From Effrenium voratum (taxonomy: Eukaryota; Sar; Dinophyceae; Suessiales; Symbiodiniaceae), in NCBI GenBank assembly GCA_963377175.1, contig CAUJNA010000465.1, positions 159,501 to 223,500 on the forward strand: a stretch of 64,000 bases of DNA. The letters are read 5' to 3'. The position numbers and the translations under genes were made by a program. Shown in pieces: positions 21,920-35,700 of the stretch. Under the pieces are notes generated by a model, which saw nothing but the letters and a program-made list of their open reading frames with translations, made no database searches and was not told the DNA's origin. Every line of letters begins with the position of its first letter. Within the stretch, counting starts at the first letter, position 1.

Positions 21920-23245
21920 TGCTAAGACAGCCGCTGCGCGACACGGCTTAGCTGCCGAACAGGCTGTCGAGTGATCTTAAACGGTATACCCCTTTAGCTG
22001 ACTACTCTGTAAGCCTGGCTTTGTTTCGTATTGGCACCAACGGATGTGTAAAGTTACAAAGACCTGTACCACTCGCTTCGCGATGCCAGAATCCAAGAGC
22101 AAGGTCTGTTTTGCCGGCATGAACCCTTGAGTCTGTGATTTCGCTGGTTGGAGTGATTGGTTGACTCATGTGAGGAGTTGTCAAAAATGCTTGTAAGGAT
22201 GCTGACAAGCAAACGCAATTAAGTCATATCTGAGTATGTGTTTTTAGTTTGCTTTTCAAGGAGGCATGCACCAGGATTTCGTGAATCACACTGGTGGCGT
22301 TAGGAAAACCACTAGATGTGCGCCAGACTTTTTGCAGCTCCCATGATACCCATGACTGAATCCTCAAGAGTTGATGCAGCCGTCCGGTAGAAATTGTGGT
22401 TCAGAGTCAATCATGTTAAGATTCCCCGTCCAGTCTGCAGCTGCCAATTGGTGCAATTCAAGTGACTTGTACTGAAAAGTTACGATTGCCAAAGTGCATG
22501 TCGTGCAGTTAAGCAACTCACAAGCCACAAGCGGGCAAGGAATGACGGCTCGAGGTAGCAAAGCGGCGGTGTAGGCATCCATGTAGGCAAGGAAGACGCA
22601 AATGCGCGCGCGTAAGCGCCCCTTGCAGTCGCAGAGGCTTTGCGTAGGCACTCGCGTAGGCGTGTGTGCAGTGTATAGGCCCCGAGCAGCCAAAAAAGCA
22701 GCCCAGTTGAAGGAAGCAGTGGCATGAAGGCATGCGCAGGGCGAAATTCCTGAACTTCTGATCTTGCACTTGCCTGTTGCGTTTGTTGCCCGACAGGTTT
22801 TTTGCGCTAGAGACGCGCTAGTTTGGCGCTAGCAGAAGGCAGAAGGTGCACGAAACCGGGTGAGCAGGGACGGTATGGGTGGCCAACAGATGGGTTTGAA
22901 GATGCGTTTATGCCAAAACATGCTTTGCTGGCAGCAAGTAGGCAGCTGAAGAAGTACATCTCCTGCAGGACAGCAAATACTTCCAGCCCTCGGACCTTGG
23001 TGGAGTTAGCGAGTTAACTGCCATTTCTGAAGCTTTTGTGAAAGTGTGAAAGTGTTGCAGCCGCGCTAGTGTGATTCCCAGGAAAGGATTTCGTGGAGCT
23101 TTTTTTTCTGTGTTTTGATGACTTGCAACTTAACTTTTCATTTGCCGTTGGAGTCGCCACGCTCGGAATGCTGCGCGTTTCGGGCACAAGCGTTTTAAGC
23201 AAGTTTGATGAACGCCCATGTGTTATTTCTTGCCTTCGCGGATTT
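21920..23245. other. No recognisable gene
   Basis: Frames of up to about 109 codons on either strand show no known motif. I see nothing else in it. Confidence 0.5.
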
Positions 23246-23248
23246 ATT

Positions 23249-23495
23249 CTGGCATTCATTCATTCATGCATTCATTCATTCAGTTCTTCATGCATGTATG
23301 CATGCATGCATGCATGCATTCTTTCATTCATTCATTCATTCATTCATTCATTCATTCATTCATTCATTCATTCATTCAGCCATTAACGCCATTAATGCCA
23401 TTAATGCCATGCATGCATGCATGCATTTATGCATTTATGCATTTATGCATTTATGCATTTATGCATTTATGCATTGATGGAGTTGAGCTGAGTTG
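23249..23495. repeat. CATT and GCAT microsatellites
   Basis: CATT units run to about 23,375, with a GCATGCAT block inside (23,290-23,320). ATTAATGCC units follow, then GCATTTAT units to about 23,475. Confidence 0.95.
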
Positions 23496-23679
23496 GTTTG
23501 ATTTGATTTGATTTGACTGGTTTGATTGACTTGATTGTTTCATTGACTCATTTAATAATGGTTTGCTTGCTTCATTGCTTGGTTGGTTGATTTCTTGATT
23601 GATCCGATGTGACTTTGATTTGATATAATGTTATTTGGTTTGATTATACATCGGTTTATTTTGATTTGATATTATTTTC

Positions 23680-24025
23680 TGAGTGAGTGAGTGAGTGAGT
23701 GAGTGAGTGAGGGAGGGAGGGAGGGAGGGAGCGAGGGAGCAAGGGAGCGAGGGAGCGAGGGAGCGAGGGAGCGAGGGAGCGAGGAAGCGAGGGAGCGAGG
23801 GAGCGAGGGAGCGAGGGAGCGAGGGAGCGAGGGAGCGAGAGAGCGAGGGAGCGAGGGAGCGAGGGAGCGAGGGAGCGAGGGAGCGAGGGAGTGAGGGAGC
23901 GAGGGAGCGAGGGAGCGAGGGAGCGAGGGAGCGAGGGAGCGAGGGAGCGAGGGAGCGAGGGAGCGAGGGAGCGAGGGAGCGAGGGAGCGAGCGAGCGAGT
24001 GAGTGAGTGAGTGAGTGAGTGTGCG
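23680..24025. repeat. GAGT and GAGCGAGG microsatellite
   Basis: About 28 bp of GAGT leads into about 300 bp of the 8-bp unit GAGCGAGG with few changes, then GAGT again. It is flanked on the left by TTGATTTGAT-rich sequence (23,490-23,680). Confidence 0.97.
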
Positions 24026-24029
24026 AGTG

Positions 24030-27000
24030 ACTAACTGACTGCTTGGTTTGGGGTTGATTGGCTGGTTGGGTGACCCCATTGGCACATGATTGATCCATGG
24101 CGCGCTCCGCAGAAGCCCAGACAATCGTGCTGACTGGCTCAAGACTGCGCAAGGAAGGCTAATGCTCAGTCATTGGTCGCACTTACTGATCTCACTTTAC
24201 ACCAGAAGGCCACAAGTGGGGCAATGGTATCGCGCGGCGAGAATTGCCTTGATTGGTCCTACTGAATCAAATTGGGATTATTGCTTCAAAATAGCAATGC
24301 GCCTTGCAGCCGTTACCAACGTGGGAACGGAATCGCAACAGAGCAAAGGGAGTGACAGCAGCGATCAGCAAAAGTGTGCTTGTGTGTTTGCGTCATGTTT
24401 GTTGCTTTGGTATTTGCTGACCTGAGGCGACCCAAAAGTTGCGAGTGACAGATCTTTCCCAAAACTGTCCGATGTCATCAGAATGGTTTGCCCATACTTC
24501 GCAATGTGCGGGCTGGTGCTGGCCGGAAGCGCCCAGCCATTGTCCAGGGCTCCATTTATGGAGTGCAAGGGCACTGACGCTTGGCGTCAAGAGTGTCGTT
24601 TTCACATTGCCCCAGGCTTAACCACCAGCGTGCGGCTCCAGCTTATTTGTAATCACTGCGTGCGCTTTTCTAAAGGGCCCTTTGCGATTGCAAGTGCTCC
24701 ACATGGGCCACCCAACATAAGCTTAGGCACTGCTTTTGCGCACGCTCGCGATGCTTCCCCTCCCCTTTCCGATGACGCTTTGTGCTTGTGATGCCTGGCC
24801 AAAAGGTTGTGACTATGGTTTTTCTATGTTCTTGCGCTGAGTAGTTTCTGCTCTTGTGAATCTCGTGATTCCTTCCCCCGGCAAGCAGCGCGGAGATACC
24901 ACACTGCTCTGCGCATGTTTGACATGATGACGCAATGGAAAGCAGTTCGCGCGAAGGAGGTCCTTGTTTTTTTCATCCGAGTCACACGTGTCCACGCGGC
25001 AGGCATCGAAAAAACACAACACTGCTCAACTTGGCACAGTGGAGGCGAAAGGGAAGTGTGGCCGTTGCTAGAGCTAGAGTTGAGGAAGTCATCAAAAGAT
25101 CTACGTGGGAGAATGTCCACATCCTTGTCGACAAGTGGCCAGACATCGATCTGCCTCACAGCCGCGTCATTCGCAAGGCGGATGAGTTAGGCCTACACGC
25201 CGGCTTTCTTGCACAACCAACACACAAACAGACGCAGACCCAAGATAGACAACAGTGTTAAACAAAGGGCTGCATTTTCAATATGTAAGGAAGCTTGGTG
25301 GTTGATTATTCCGACAAACTTCTTTGGTTTTCCGTTTGTCCATTATGATTGCAGAATTGCCGGAAGGTCCTTTGGGCCATCACCCACAACCAGATGCTCG
25401 AGCAGCACGCAGAGGACTGTGGCTTTGCCTTGCTGGTCATTTTGCTGGTGGCATTGCGAGCCATTGACTATGATGCTTGGCAAGATCAGCCATGTTTGTT
25501 CGCCATTCGTTTTCAGGGCCCGATCAAGCAAGGTCTTTGCAGCAGGCGAGAAAGCGATGCATCAGATGTTGGAGTTTCGAAGTGCGAAGAAAAGCTGGGT
25601 GTGATTTGTCGAGCATTGCATTGCGTAAGGATGATGGCGCAGAAGGGGCGAGAAGCGCCTACCTTTACTTGACGCAGTCCTTGCTGCCAAAGCTGGAGCC
25701 ACACTTTGAGGCTGCTGCTTTGGATGGCTGGAAGCCTGATCTGACAGATTTGAGGACACGCCAGCCCATGCCCTGACAGCATGCTTAGAGCCCCAGGCGG
25801 CAGTCATTTCAAGCCTGCAGCTTGGCTTGCGAGCGAAGCTGTGGGTGGCAACACGCTCCTGCGAGAGGTTCGTTTGACATATTCACCTCTTCCAGGTTTT
25901 AGAACATGATGGACATGGGAAGCAACAGAGGAATGAGAGATGACCCTCACTCTTCTCTCGTAATTTCCAAAGTAGATGCTGAGATTTTCGGCCTTTCACA
26001 AGCTTTTTGTTTGGAAGACATTTCTTTCGTGGACAAATTTCTTTGAGCGAGTCTTTTGTTCTGTGAGCAAGTGCTATGCCGACAGTTCTCTGACTCAAGT
26101 GCAAAGGAACGCAGGGGAGCATTCGCGAGGCTTTCGGGAAAAACCATGGACAATAGCTACTGGAGTTCCTGTCGAAGCCGAAGGTGTCCCCAAGGGTAAT
26201 TACCGTGCGCCCTCAAAACAAAATATTTAAAATACATACCAAAAGAGGTCCCAGATCCTCCGGTTGAGAGATGGCCCTATGCACAAAACAATATTTCAGG
26301 AGCTGGCTTACTGCGCGCAAACAAAGCGCAGCGCTGCACTGAACTGCTTTGCAGGTGTCAAGACGGCGCCAACGTTCTTCGGCACTGTCACACTGCTTTA
26401 ATAAGCAGCTTTCCTTCATCACCAGGGTGGCAAAAGCCTGCAGACAGGCTGAGTTGGGAGCTTATCACACGCAGAAAAGCCAGCTCAAACAGTGACGGGA
26501 AGCATAGCCCAACGGGAACCCTGCGCTCGACGTTTTCTATTTGGAACGCAGTTGGGCACGGCGCGACAAAGCCCCTACTACTACAGCGGGAGTGCCCCTT
26601 GATTGCTGCTAGAGTCGCTGTTTTTGTTGCTGCAGCTGCTCCTGCTGCTCGTACTACTGCTACTGCTACTACTGCTGCGAGCGGGTAGCTTGCGCTGATG
26701 GAGCTCGGCATAACACACTCCCTGCAGGGCAGACCATCCTTTGGTCAGGGGACGAAGGTTGAATCTTACACGTGGCGACTGCAAAAGCAAAAAGAGCGCG
26801 CGCACGCACTCAACGCGTGTCCACATCGCTGGGGTGAAAATAGTTTTCTCAAGAGCATCACAGCGTCATGCAATTCGCTCACTCGCGCGCTCTCGCCTTT
26901 CGAAAACAATGTCACGCTCACAACGCGTGAGTTTCGCGGGGGGGGGGGGGGCTCGCCTGCAAATCGCTCACTTCCGGCGTTGGGCGTCATGGCGCAGAGT

Positions 27001-27345
27001 TGCGTTCTAGTGGCGAAGCATATAATGATGGGCTGTGCAAGGGGGTTTTGATTTTTAACTCAATGGGAGCCAGAGGATAGCGACGAGAGGGTAAAAGCTG
27101 CAAAGCAACAAGAGCTTGCGCCGCAAACCCGGTGCTTGCGGCATTCCACTTCCGCTTCCTGCCTCATCAGAGCCTCCCAACACCCATTATCAGGCTCCCT
27201 CCCCCCTCATGTGACTCGTCACGCGTCCCTTGAATGTCGGCACTTGTTTGTTCCAACAGGTATCCTCGCCCAAGTCAGAGTTGCTCGCTGTTGCATTGAA
27301 GCGCAGGATCTACCCTTTCCTTATGGGTCTCAGACAGCATGACTG
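24030..27345. other. 3.3-kb stretch without a recognisable gene
   Basis: Frames up to about 130 codons lack nameable motifs. It contains a CTG/CTA trinucleotide patch at about 26,620-26,690 and an uninterrupted G run at about 26,939-26,951. The segment at 25,480-25,780 has overlapping frames with plausible protein composition (for example ARSAYLYLTQSLLPKLEPH) and could hold an exon, but I cannot assign it. Confidence 0.45.
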
Positions 27346-27445
27346 CCACGGAACCATGTTGAAGATCTATGTCTACAAGCTGCCGGAGCTCACACGCGGG
27401 GTACTGCATTGCCACCATGGCCAGTGGGGCATCGAGGCCGGGCGC
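27346..27445 (+). pseudogene. Possible exon or fragment of an exostosin-family glycosyltransferase
   Basis: In the second frame the translation reads MLKIYVYKLPELTRGVLHC followed by HHGQWGIEA. Exostosin-domain proteins (PF03016) start their catalytic domain with a similar K-I/V-Y-V-Y-x-L-P segment, and algal and protist members often have a GQWGxE block close behind. Those enzymes are Golgi type II glycosyltransferases. The match stops near 27,445, and the expected R-T-x-D-P-x-E-A-D block was not found downstream. This is therefore either one exon with unseen partners, a gene fragment, or a chance resemblance over about 30 residues. Confidence 0.35.
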
Positions 27446-27449
27446 CGGT

Positions 27450-30025
27450 GTCCAGGGGCTTGGCCACGGTATACAGTTTGCTTAAGAGATCTTAGCGACC
27501 ATGGTGCATATGCTGCTTGTGAACTTTACACGATCATTGCCAATCTGATGATACGCAAATGTTTGACTCATGTTGGGTCATAGGAGTTGCTCACTCGCCA
27601 CTCAGAGTCGATTTCTCAATAGTGCGTGTGTGTGTGTACGATTGTGTGTACGATTGTGTGTACGATTGTGTACGTCTTATGATGTGTCTTCAGGGCGTAC
27701 TTGAGATGGGGCTGCATCTTCTACAGCTCGTTGCGTTCTTCCGATCCCAAACGCTCGCTGCCCACAGAGATGGCAGCGGAGACTTGACGCTACAAGCTCC
27801 TCTGGGCATCCCTGCGACTTAGCCAATGCTCGCTGCCTTGCCTCAGGCTTTGATCCCCCACTGGCTTCGACAAGGCTCTTGTCTGACTACGAATCATGAA
27901 GAGGCCGGAGTGGATCAAAGGTCGCAAGTTCTGAGTAAGAGTGACTTCCCGAACTCTGCTCCCCAGCATAAGCCTCACAGAACATTGAGCAACGGGCGCA
28001 GTTTGCTCAAGTTACTGGCACCTTCAAGCTGCAGGACCAAGCACCGTGACACCTTTGCCAGGCGCCACCCTAGCCCACACTGATTTGCCAGCGCCCGCGC
28101 AAATGCCCGGCCAGCACCCAGCCTTGCCGAGTGAAGATCGACCTTCCAAGCCGAAGGGCAGCCCTGAGTGGAACCAACACCCTATCACTCTGATCAGACC
28201 CAAATTTGCGTAGTGGGCGCCGTCATGCGCCATCTTCACCAGAAACGGGCGCTCTGTAGCGCGGCATGAGGACCGGCCAAACACATGAACGCTGATTGCC
28301 CTGCACACAGAATGGTTAGCGCCCGAATCAGCGCTGCAATCGGATCAACGTTTGCACCCTCGCCCCCTAGATATTAAACTGGAACCGCTTCTGGTTCTTG
28401 GGATCTTTTGAAAGTAAGAACCGCTGCAAGTGTCAGGAATCCGTGGGAAAGCGCGCAAGGCCGACTATTTCTTTGTGCCCTGGCACACCTGGTGTGACCG
28501 GATCGTGCACAAGATGAACCAATCTCGCCGGGATGCTAGCTATATTAGACAGTAAAGTTTGCTATGAATTGTGTAGTGGGCTGCGCTCACGCGAGAATGG
28601 AGACGCTTCATTGGCGCGGCGACAACACACATGCTTCGATCTCGGCATCTCGGCAGCTCAGGAGGTGTCAGCTGTGTATATTGATTTAATGAAGCGGAAG
28701 CAAGAGCTGCTACCTCACTGGACGAAGAATGAAGGTCATGATCACGTGCGCCTAGGCAAGCAATTGCGCAAGCCGCAAGCTGCAGATCATTCTTGAGCAC
28801 TAGCACTAGAGCAACGGTTGCCACGTTTGGTTTTCTTACACGCCTGCTCAGACCTCGCATGGGTGTTTTGTGGAGGTGAGGCACCTTGCGTGGGCGTGCG
28901 TTCGGTTGTAGGGGTAAGGTGCGAAACTTGTGTTTTTCTCGTTTGGGTCCTGTTTTTGCGCGTGTGTTTTGCAACAGGTGTCTCTTTGCACCAGGGAAGC
29001 AATGAGCGAGTGCAGAATGAACATGCCACAGGCTTGAGAGTGTGGAGGACTTGAGTATTAATTCATATCAATTAATTTTTGGTCAGGGAGATGTTGACTG
29101 TCCTGCAGTTTTGCGAGGTTCATTTTTTCGGATCAGGGCATGAACTTTTTCCCAGACACCTGGCAGCATGCAAGCAAAGCTCATGCGATTCAAGCCTGGC
29201 CTTGCGCAGCTTGCGCCTATTCATGCACTCAATGGCGGTTTCATCTCAGGAGTGGCGCGACTACATTCCACACTCCATGTTTGTTGTCACAGAAGCCTTG
29301 ACTCCCCGATGTGGGCCAAGCTGTTTTAACGCATGGAAGGACGGCGTGAAATGCAACAAGTGATGTTTGAACATGCCTGGGAGTGCTCGGGTGAATTGCA
29401 GAATAGAAGAGTTGCCTACCTGTGAGGACTTCACGGTTCCAGGTCATACGGCTTGGCACTGACGTACGGTTGTTCAAAAGTTCAAACGTGAGCCAGAGAG
29501 TTCTGAGTTTGATTGCGCGTGATCGTTTCAATTCAGAACACCAAGGACTATTTTAGGTATCGGCGTATGGCTATGTTCAATCTGCCAACTGATCAGCGGA
29601 CGTTGCTCTTGAACTTCCACGGCCGTGCCCTAACGATTGGCAAGTCAAGATAGTTGCAGCTGGCCGTCAGGTCGCCATCCGGGCTTGAATGACCTTTACA
29701 AAAACAATTATGTGCGTGGCAACATTATCCGAGCGCCTCGCAACAAATTACAATTGTGGACAATTACATGTTTGTTCTTGCGCCATTCTGAGCCAAGTTT
29801 CCCAGGTGTTTGATGGTCTTGAAGGTGTCAGCGTTGGTGGTTTCACCGACGACTACTTTGAACGCAGGGCCCAAAGCTTGCATCACGAACAGGGTCGAGG
29901 AATCACGCTTGGGCGTGAGTTTCATTGCAGGCATGGGCGCGTCACACTTTTGCTTGGTGCCCATGGGAACATCGTGCCGCCCTGAGAGCCAACATCCGCG
30001 TCATTTGAAACGGCCACCCGCATCC
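27450..30025. other. No recognisable gene
   Basis: It contains a short run of three GTGTGTACGATT units at about 27,625-27,675. Frames up to about 140 codons show no nameable motif. A minus-strand frame at 29,764-29,964 has protein-like composition but no recognised family. Confidence 0.45.
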
Positions 30026-30029
30026 GGTC

Positions 30030-32240
30030 TGCGATGTGTGTACAGTATGTGCTGTATGTACTGTATGTACTGTATGTAATGTATGCGCTGTATGCATGTA
30101 TGCACTGTATGTACTGTATGTGGTGTATGGTTTGTACGCAATGTCTGATTTGTATGTGTTGCATGTAATGGAATTTAATGGGATGTAATGTAATGTAATG
30201 TAGTGGTGTGGTATGGTATGGCATAGTAGGGTATGGTGTGTATGTATGTCGTGTACCGTATGAATGTCATGTATTGTAATGTAGGTTATGTGATGTAATG
30301 TTATGTAATGGTATGTAATGTTATGTACTGGTGTGTGTATAATGCTACGTAATGTTATGTAGTGTTGTTGTATGGTATTGTATTGTATTTTATTGTATTG
30401 TATGTATGTATGTGTGTGTATGAATGAATGTAATGTAATGTGACGTGACGCGATGTGTATGTATGTACGTATGTATGTATGTATGGAATGGTATGGTATG
30501 GTATGGTATGGTAAAACAAATATATATGTATGTATTGTTATGTATGTATGTATGTATGTACGTGCGTAAGTACCTACGTACGTACGTATGTAATGTATGT
30601 AATGTATGTAATGTATGTATGTAATGTATGTAACGTATGTATGTAATGTATGTATGTAACGTATGTAACGTATGTATGTCATGTATGTAACGTATGTATG
30701 TAATGAATGTACATTACACACATTACATACATGCATGCATGCATGCATGCATACATACATTACATTACATTACATTACATACATACATACACTACAATAC
30801 ATTCGTACGTACTTACGTACGTACGTACATACACACATACATACATACACTACATACATGACAATGTAATGTAATGTAATGTAATGTAATGTAATGTAAT
30901 GTAATGTAATGTATGTATGTATGTATGTTATGTATATAATAGAATGTAATGTAATGCAATGTATGTACTGTAATGTAATGTAATGTAATTGTAATATGTT
31001 TATGTATGTATGTATGTGCATTTATGTAATGTATGTAATGCAATGTAATGTATGTAATTTATGTAATGTATGCATGTATGTATGGGATGTAATGTAATGT
31101 ATGTATGTATGTATGAAATTTATGTATGTATGTTATGTATGTAATGTAGTGTAGTGTAATGTAATGTATGTATGTAATGTAACGTACTATACTGTAATGT
31201 CATGTAATGTAATGATGTAATGATGTATGTATGTATGTATGTATGTATGTATGTATGTATGTATGTATGTATGTATGTATGTATGTATGTATGTATGTAT
31301 GTATGTATGTATGTTATGTATGTATGTATGTTATGTATGTTATGTATGTTATGTATGTTATGTATGGTATGTATGGTATGTATGCTATGTGTGTTATGTT
31401 ATGTTATTTTATGTTATGTCATGGTATGTTTGTATGTATGTATGTATGAATGTAGTTGTGTAATGTAATATACTATAATATAATGCAATGTATCTAATGT
31501 AATGTAGGTAGGTATGTATGAATGTATGCAATGTAAGTATGTATGTATGTATGTATGTAATGTAATGTAATGTAATGTAATGTAATGCAATGCAATGCAA
31601 TGCAATGCAATGCAATGTATGTATGTATGTATGTATGTATGTATGTATGTATGTATGTATGTATGTATGTATGTATGTATTAATGTGTGTAATATATGTA
31701 ATGTATGTAATCTAAGTAATGTATGAAATGTATTTAATGTAATGTAATGTAATTTAATGTAATGTAATCTAATGTGTGTATGTAATGTATGTATGTCTGT
31801 ATGTCTGTATGTCTGTATGTGTTGTAAGGTAAGTAGTGTAATGTAGTGTAGTGTAGTGTAATGTAGTGTCATGTAAGTATGAATGCATGTATGTATGCAT
31901 GCACGCATGCATGCATGTATGTATGTACGTATGCATGGACGTATGTCTGTAAATGTATGTATGTATATATGTATGTATGTATGTAATGTATGTATGTATG
32001 TAATGTATGTATGTATGTATGTAAGTATGTATGTATGTACGTATGTATGTATGTATTGCTGTGATTGGATTTGATGTGATGTGACTTGATGTATGCATGT
32101 ATGTGTGCGAATTACTGTACTGCGCTGCGCTGCGCTGTTTGTATGTAGGTATGTGTATATGAATGTGTGTGTGTGTATGTGTGAGATTCGTGTTTGTGTG
32201 TGTGAGCATGTGCGTATGTGCTTATGTGTGTTTCTGTGTG
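30030..32240. repeat. 2.2-kb ATGT/AATGT microsatellite with an internal strand switch
   Basis: The + strand is almost entirely TGTATG/TGTAATG units. Between about 30,713 and 30,862 the complementary motif (ACATAC/ACATTAC) appears on +, then the original orientation returns. Pure ATGT runs occur at about 31,222-31,318 and 31,616-31,680. Long stop-free frames here are artefacts. Confidence 0.97.
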
Positions 32241-32259
32241 ATGTACACTGAGAGGTTCT

Positions 32260-32745
32260 GAGTGGCACTGAGCTGGCAATGCTGAATTATGTATGCAACT
32301 GATGCTTGCCATGGCGCGAGTCTCCAATCTCTGCGGCAGTTTGAGCCTTCCTTTGCGTGCGCAAAACACTCGCCCGCTATTCCAGGATTGCTGGAGACCC
32401 GCGGCATTTGAAAGCAAATACGCTCGCCAGCAGTCTTGGCTGATTCTTTCCTGGAGCATCCCCGAACACGACAAAAACACATATCTTGCAGCTGTATGTT
32501 CCACAAGAATCTCTGTCAGTTTTCAGCGACCCGTTGGCATAGCTCACTGCGACTGCAAAGTCTCTCTACGTAGCAAGTCTGGTTGACCGTCGATGCTGGT
32601 GATGCTGGAATATGTATGTAGCTGATGCTGGCCATAGAGCGAGTCTGCAATCTTTGTGCCGCTTCGAGCCTTGCCTTTTTGTAGGACGCAGAGCCTGTAT
32701 GTGTTCCACAAAACACGGGCTCGCTGTTCCAGGATTTCAGAGTCA
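32260..32745. repeat. Diverged tandem duplication
   Basis: About 32,262-32,400 and 32,588-32,740 share, in order, an ATGTATG start, AGCTGATGCT or AACTGATGCT, GCGAGTCT-CAATCT, GAGCCTT-CCTTT, ACACxxGCxCGCT and TTCCAGGATT. The spacing is about 325 bp. No coding function is evident. Confidence 0.65.
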
Positions 32746-32799
32746 CGCGGGTGGGGGGGGAGTCCTGAACAGGGGGCAACTTTTCTGGTGCGCCGCGAG

Positions 32800-35700
32800 C
32801 TCCCTTTCCATGGCGAGTGCAATGATTGCACCGTTAGCCCCCATGGTTACATGTTCGGAATATGATTGCCATAAGGTCAATGGTCTGGAACACAGAGAAC
32901 AAAACAGACACAAATTCATTTTGGCCTTGGCGTCGAATTACTGCCTCAAGGACATACAGCACCGACATATTTCTATGTGGCGCGGCCACTAAGAAAAAGG
33001 ATTTAGATAAATTCGAACATGATCAACTAGTCACTTTCGTTTGTGACTTGGACACGTTGGATTTGTCTCGCACCTGCATGAAATGCAGAGAACGAATTGC
33101 AACTATATTCTAATTCGCGCACGGAGAAAAAGTTGACACTAATCATGTCAAAATGGTTCTGCGTCTTGGAATAGTCTTGTAGACAATGAGGCCAAAAAGG
33201 AACTGATCTCTTGAGGATGTCGATTGGTTGGTAGTCGCGCCATTGGTGGTTGCGAATGTGGTAGTTGATCATTTCTTGAGGAAGCAGATCACATCTGGCG
33301 CCGCTGCTTGTTGTAGTGGCCCTTGCTGTAGCCACTCTGAGGCGAGAGTCTCAGATTCCAGCGCTTGTTGCAATTTGTCCATCCACCAGAATAGTCGCAG
33401 GTCTTGTTGTAGTCCTGCTCGCTGGAGTGCCACTGTCTGCCTCCGGTGTAGATTGACATGTTTCTGTTCCAGCTTGCTCTTAATGTAAACCATGCGGGGT
33501 GCGTGCCAGTCGCTGTCGTTCCCTGCGTTTATGAGCGCGCGACGCGCTTGAAACGTTCTGCAGAAGATGCCGGACAGTCGCCAATGACAAGAGTTGGGTT
33601 GCGTCTTCCGGTCTTCATCAATTTGTTCTTCTTCTTGCATCCGGAAGTCTTGCTGGTTCCAGGTGTCCTGCATCTGTTTGGCTGCTGCAAAGAGTCCATT
33701 TTGTGGGCTGTAGACCTGTTGGCACCTGCTGCGAATGTTCATCTCCAGTGACACTGCATTGATACTCGAGCACCAGTAAACGAATATAGTGTCTCAGCTC
33801 TAACTCCACTGCATTCATTTTCCCAGCTGGCTGTGGATTCCTCCAAGTGTTGCAAACGGTAGACCTGCTTGGTCAACATGTCGCACATCAAATTCATCCA
33901 TGCTGATGTACCCGATGCCTTGAAAGCTTGCGTTGATGTTCAATTGTCTTGTCGCCCTTCGTGGAGTCGTCAAAGAAAACTGCGTCGGCCTCATTGATGC
34001 ATAGGATGTGAGATGACTCGTCCGTGCAGCTTCAGTCCCTTTTTCAAACTCCAAGATTTCCAAACAGCGTAGATTATGATTCACATTTGGGTAACTGAAC
34101 TGTGCTCAAGGACCTGATGGTGGATTGGAGTCAGCCCAGCATCTTGGCGTTTTGCTCTGATCCTCTTGGTGTTTGCCCAGTTCAATCTTGGCTGCATAGT
34201 TGGTCTTGAGGAGGACTGCGAAATGACAAATGACTTGTGTGTCGGAGTGCGTGCCACGATGAGACTGCTGGCTGGAGTGATCTTGCTGGTGATGTGATCT
34301 TGATGTCGAAGCGATTGTCAGGACACTGATCGCGTTCCTGCCGTCCGGAATGGACTGAAGAGCCCCCGAGACTGGTTGCCCAAGTGACGCGTGCCACGTC
34401 AACCTCCATGATGAAGCTGCTGGCTGGAGGTCGAATGATATCTGAGATGTAAGGTCCAGTTGGCCTTAGCTGATTCTCCTCTGGCAAAAGTTAACTTGGT
34501 TTCTGCCGAGGTGTACTAATAGGAGATGAGCAGTGTCAAGGATTGGAAAGGTCGGGTTGTCTCGCCAGATTTATGCCGTAACTGAGAGGTTTCCATCTTG
34601 GATCTTCTTGATGGCGTCATCGTTGTCCTGATGTTGGAAAGTATCTTGACTAGCCATCATTGGCTGGACACCTCGTGACTTGAGTACCAGCCACGACTTC
34701 TGATAGGTCCCAGCTCTCAGAGGCTAGCAGCCTGCTTGTTGGTGGACTTTCCTTTGTCCTTTCCACCTCCTTTCCCGTCATGGTACGATGGATAACCTTT
34801 GTTTTCATCGAAAATGTTCTGATTCTTGAATTATCCTTTCTTTCCTTTCTTTCCTTTGCCTTTTCCCCAACGTAGGGGTCCTGATGATGTGTCTGCGTTG
34901 CTCCTTTTGAAGGGTTTGAAGCCACTTCATCGTCGACTCCCCTTTTTGCCCATGGATGTTCCTTTTCTTCGTGTTGATCTGAAATCTACCTTTCTGAGTG
35001 CGAATGCATCATGACCCTCGAGGACCCAGACTGTCTCCTCATCTTCGGTTCCAACGAAACCTTCATTTCCACCTTCATCTTCAACCCAAAGTCCTTCTTC
35101 TCCTTCATGTGCGCCTTGCTCCAGAATGTAGAAGATGCTCTGACATGACCCTCCTGGTGGTCGAAGTGTCGGATCTTGACTCGAAGTTCTTGTGATATTG
35201 TGTCTTCAGCGTCTCATCTGTGTTCCCCAAAGACATTGCACTGATCAGTCTTTCTCTCTGCTGGTCTGAAAATGCATTTTGAATGATGAAGATTTGTGCA
35301 ATGAGGTTATCGTTGTATGGACACGGGTGACGCTGTCTCTTTTGCATTCCATCGACTTTTGTTTATAACGTCTCCTGGTCGTCCGGGTTCAGAAGTTCAG
35401 GGTCCGGCCTGAGCCGGCTGCTAAGGCTGCGCAGCCGTCGCCTTGCGCCGGGGCTGGCCCACTCGTCTCTTGTTTTAGCGTGAAACGTCGCTTGTGTCTG
35501 TTTCCCAGCGCTGCTGCTCATTCTCTCGCCCGGGGACGCCGCAGTTGTAGCAGCGTGCCAGTGCTCAAAACGATACTCAAAACGATACCAAAACGAAGCC
35601 CCCGCAACTGTGGCTGTCGCCGTGCGCGGGGGGTGGCTAGTCTCTTTACGTAGCGTAGCTTGTCGCTTGTTGCCACGTTCCTCCTTCCTTTTCTTTCTCC

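Noticed and set aside
30760..32268. Minus-strand Tyr/Ile/His/Thr-rich frames of up to 284 codons
   Set aside because: They are translations of the ATGT microsatellite, with no conserved start or domain.
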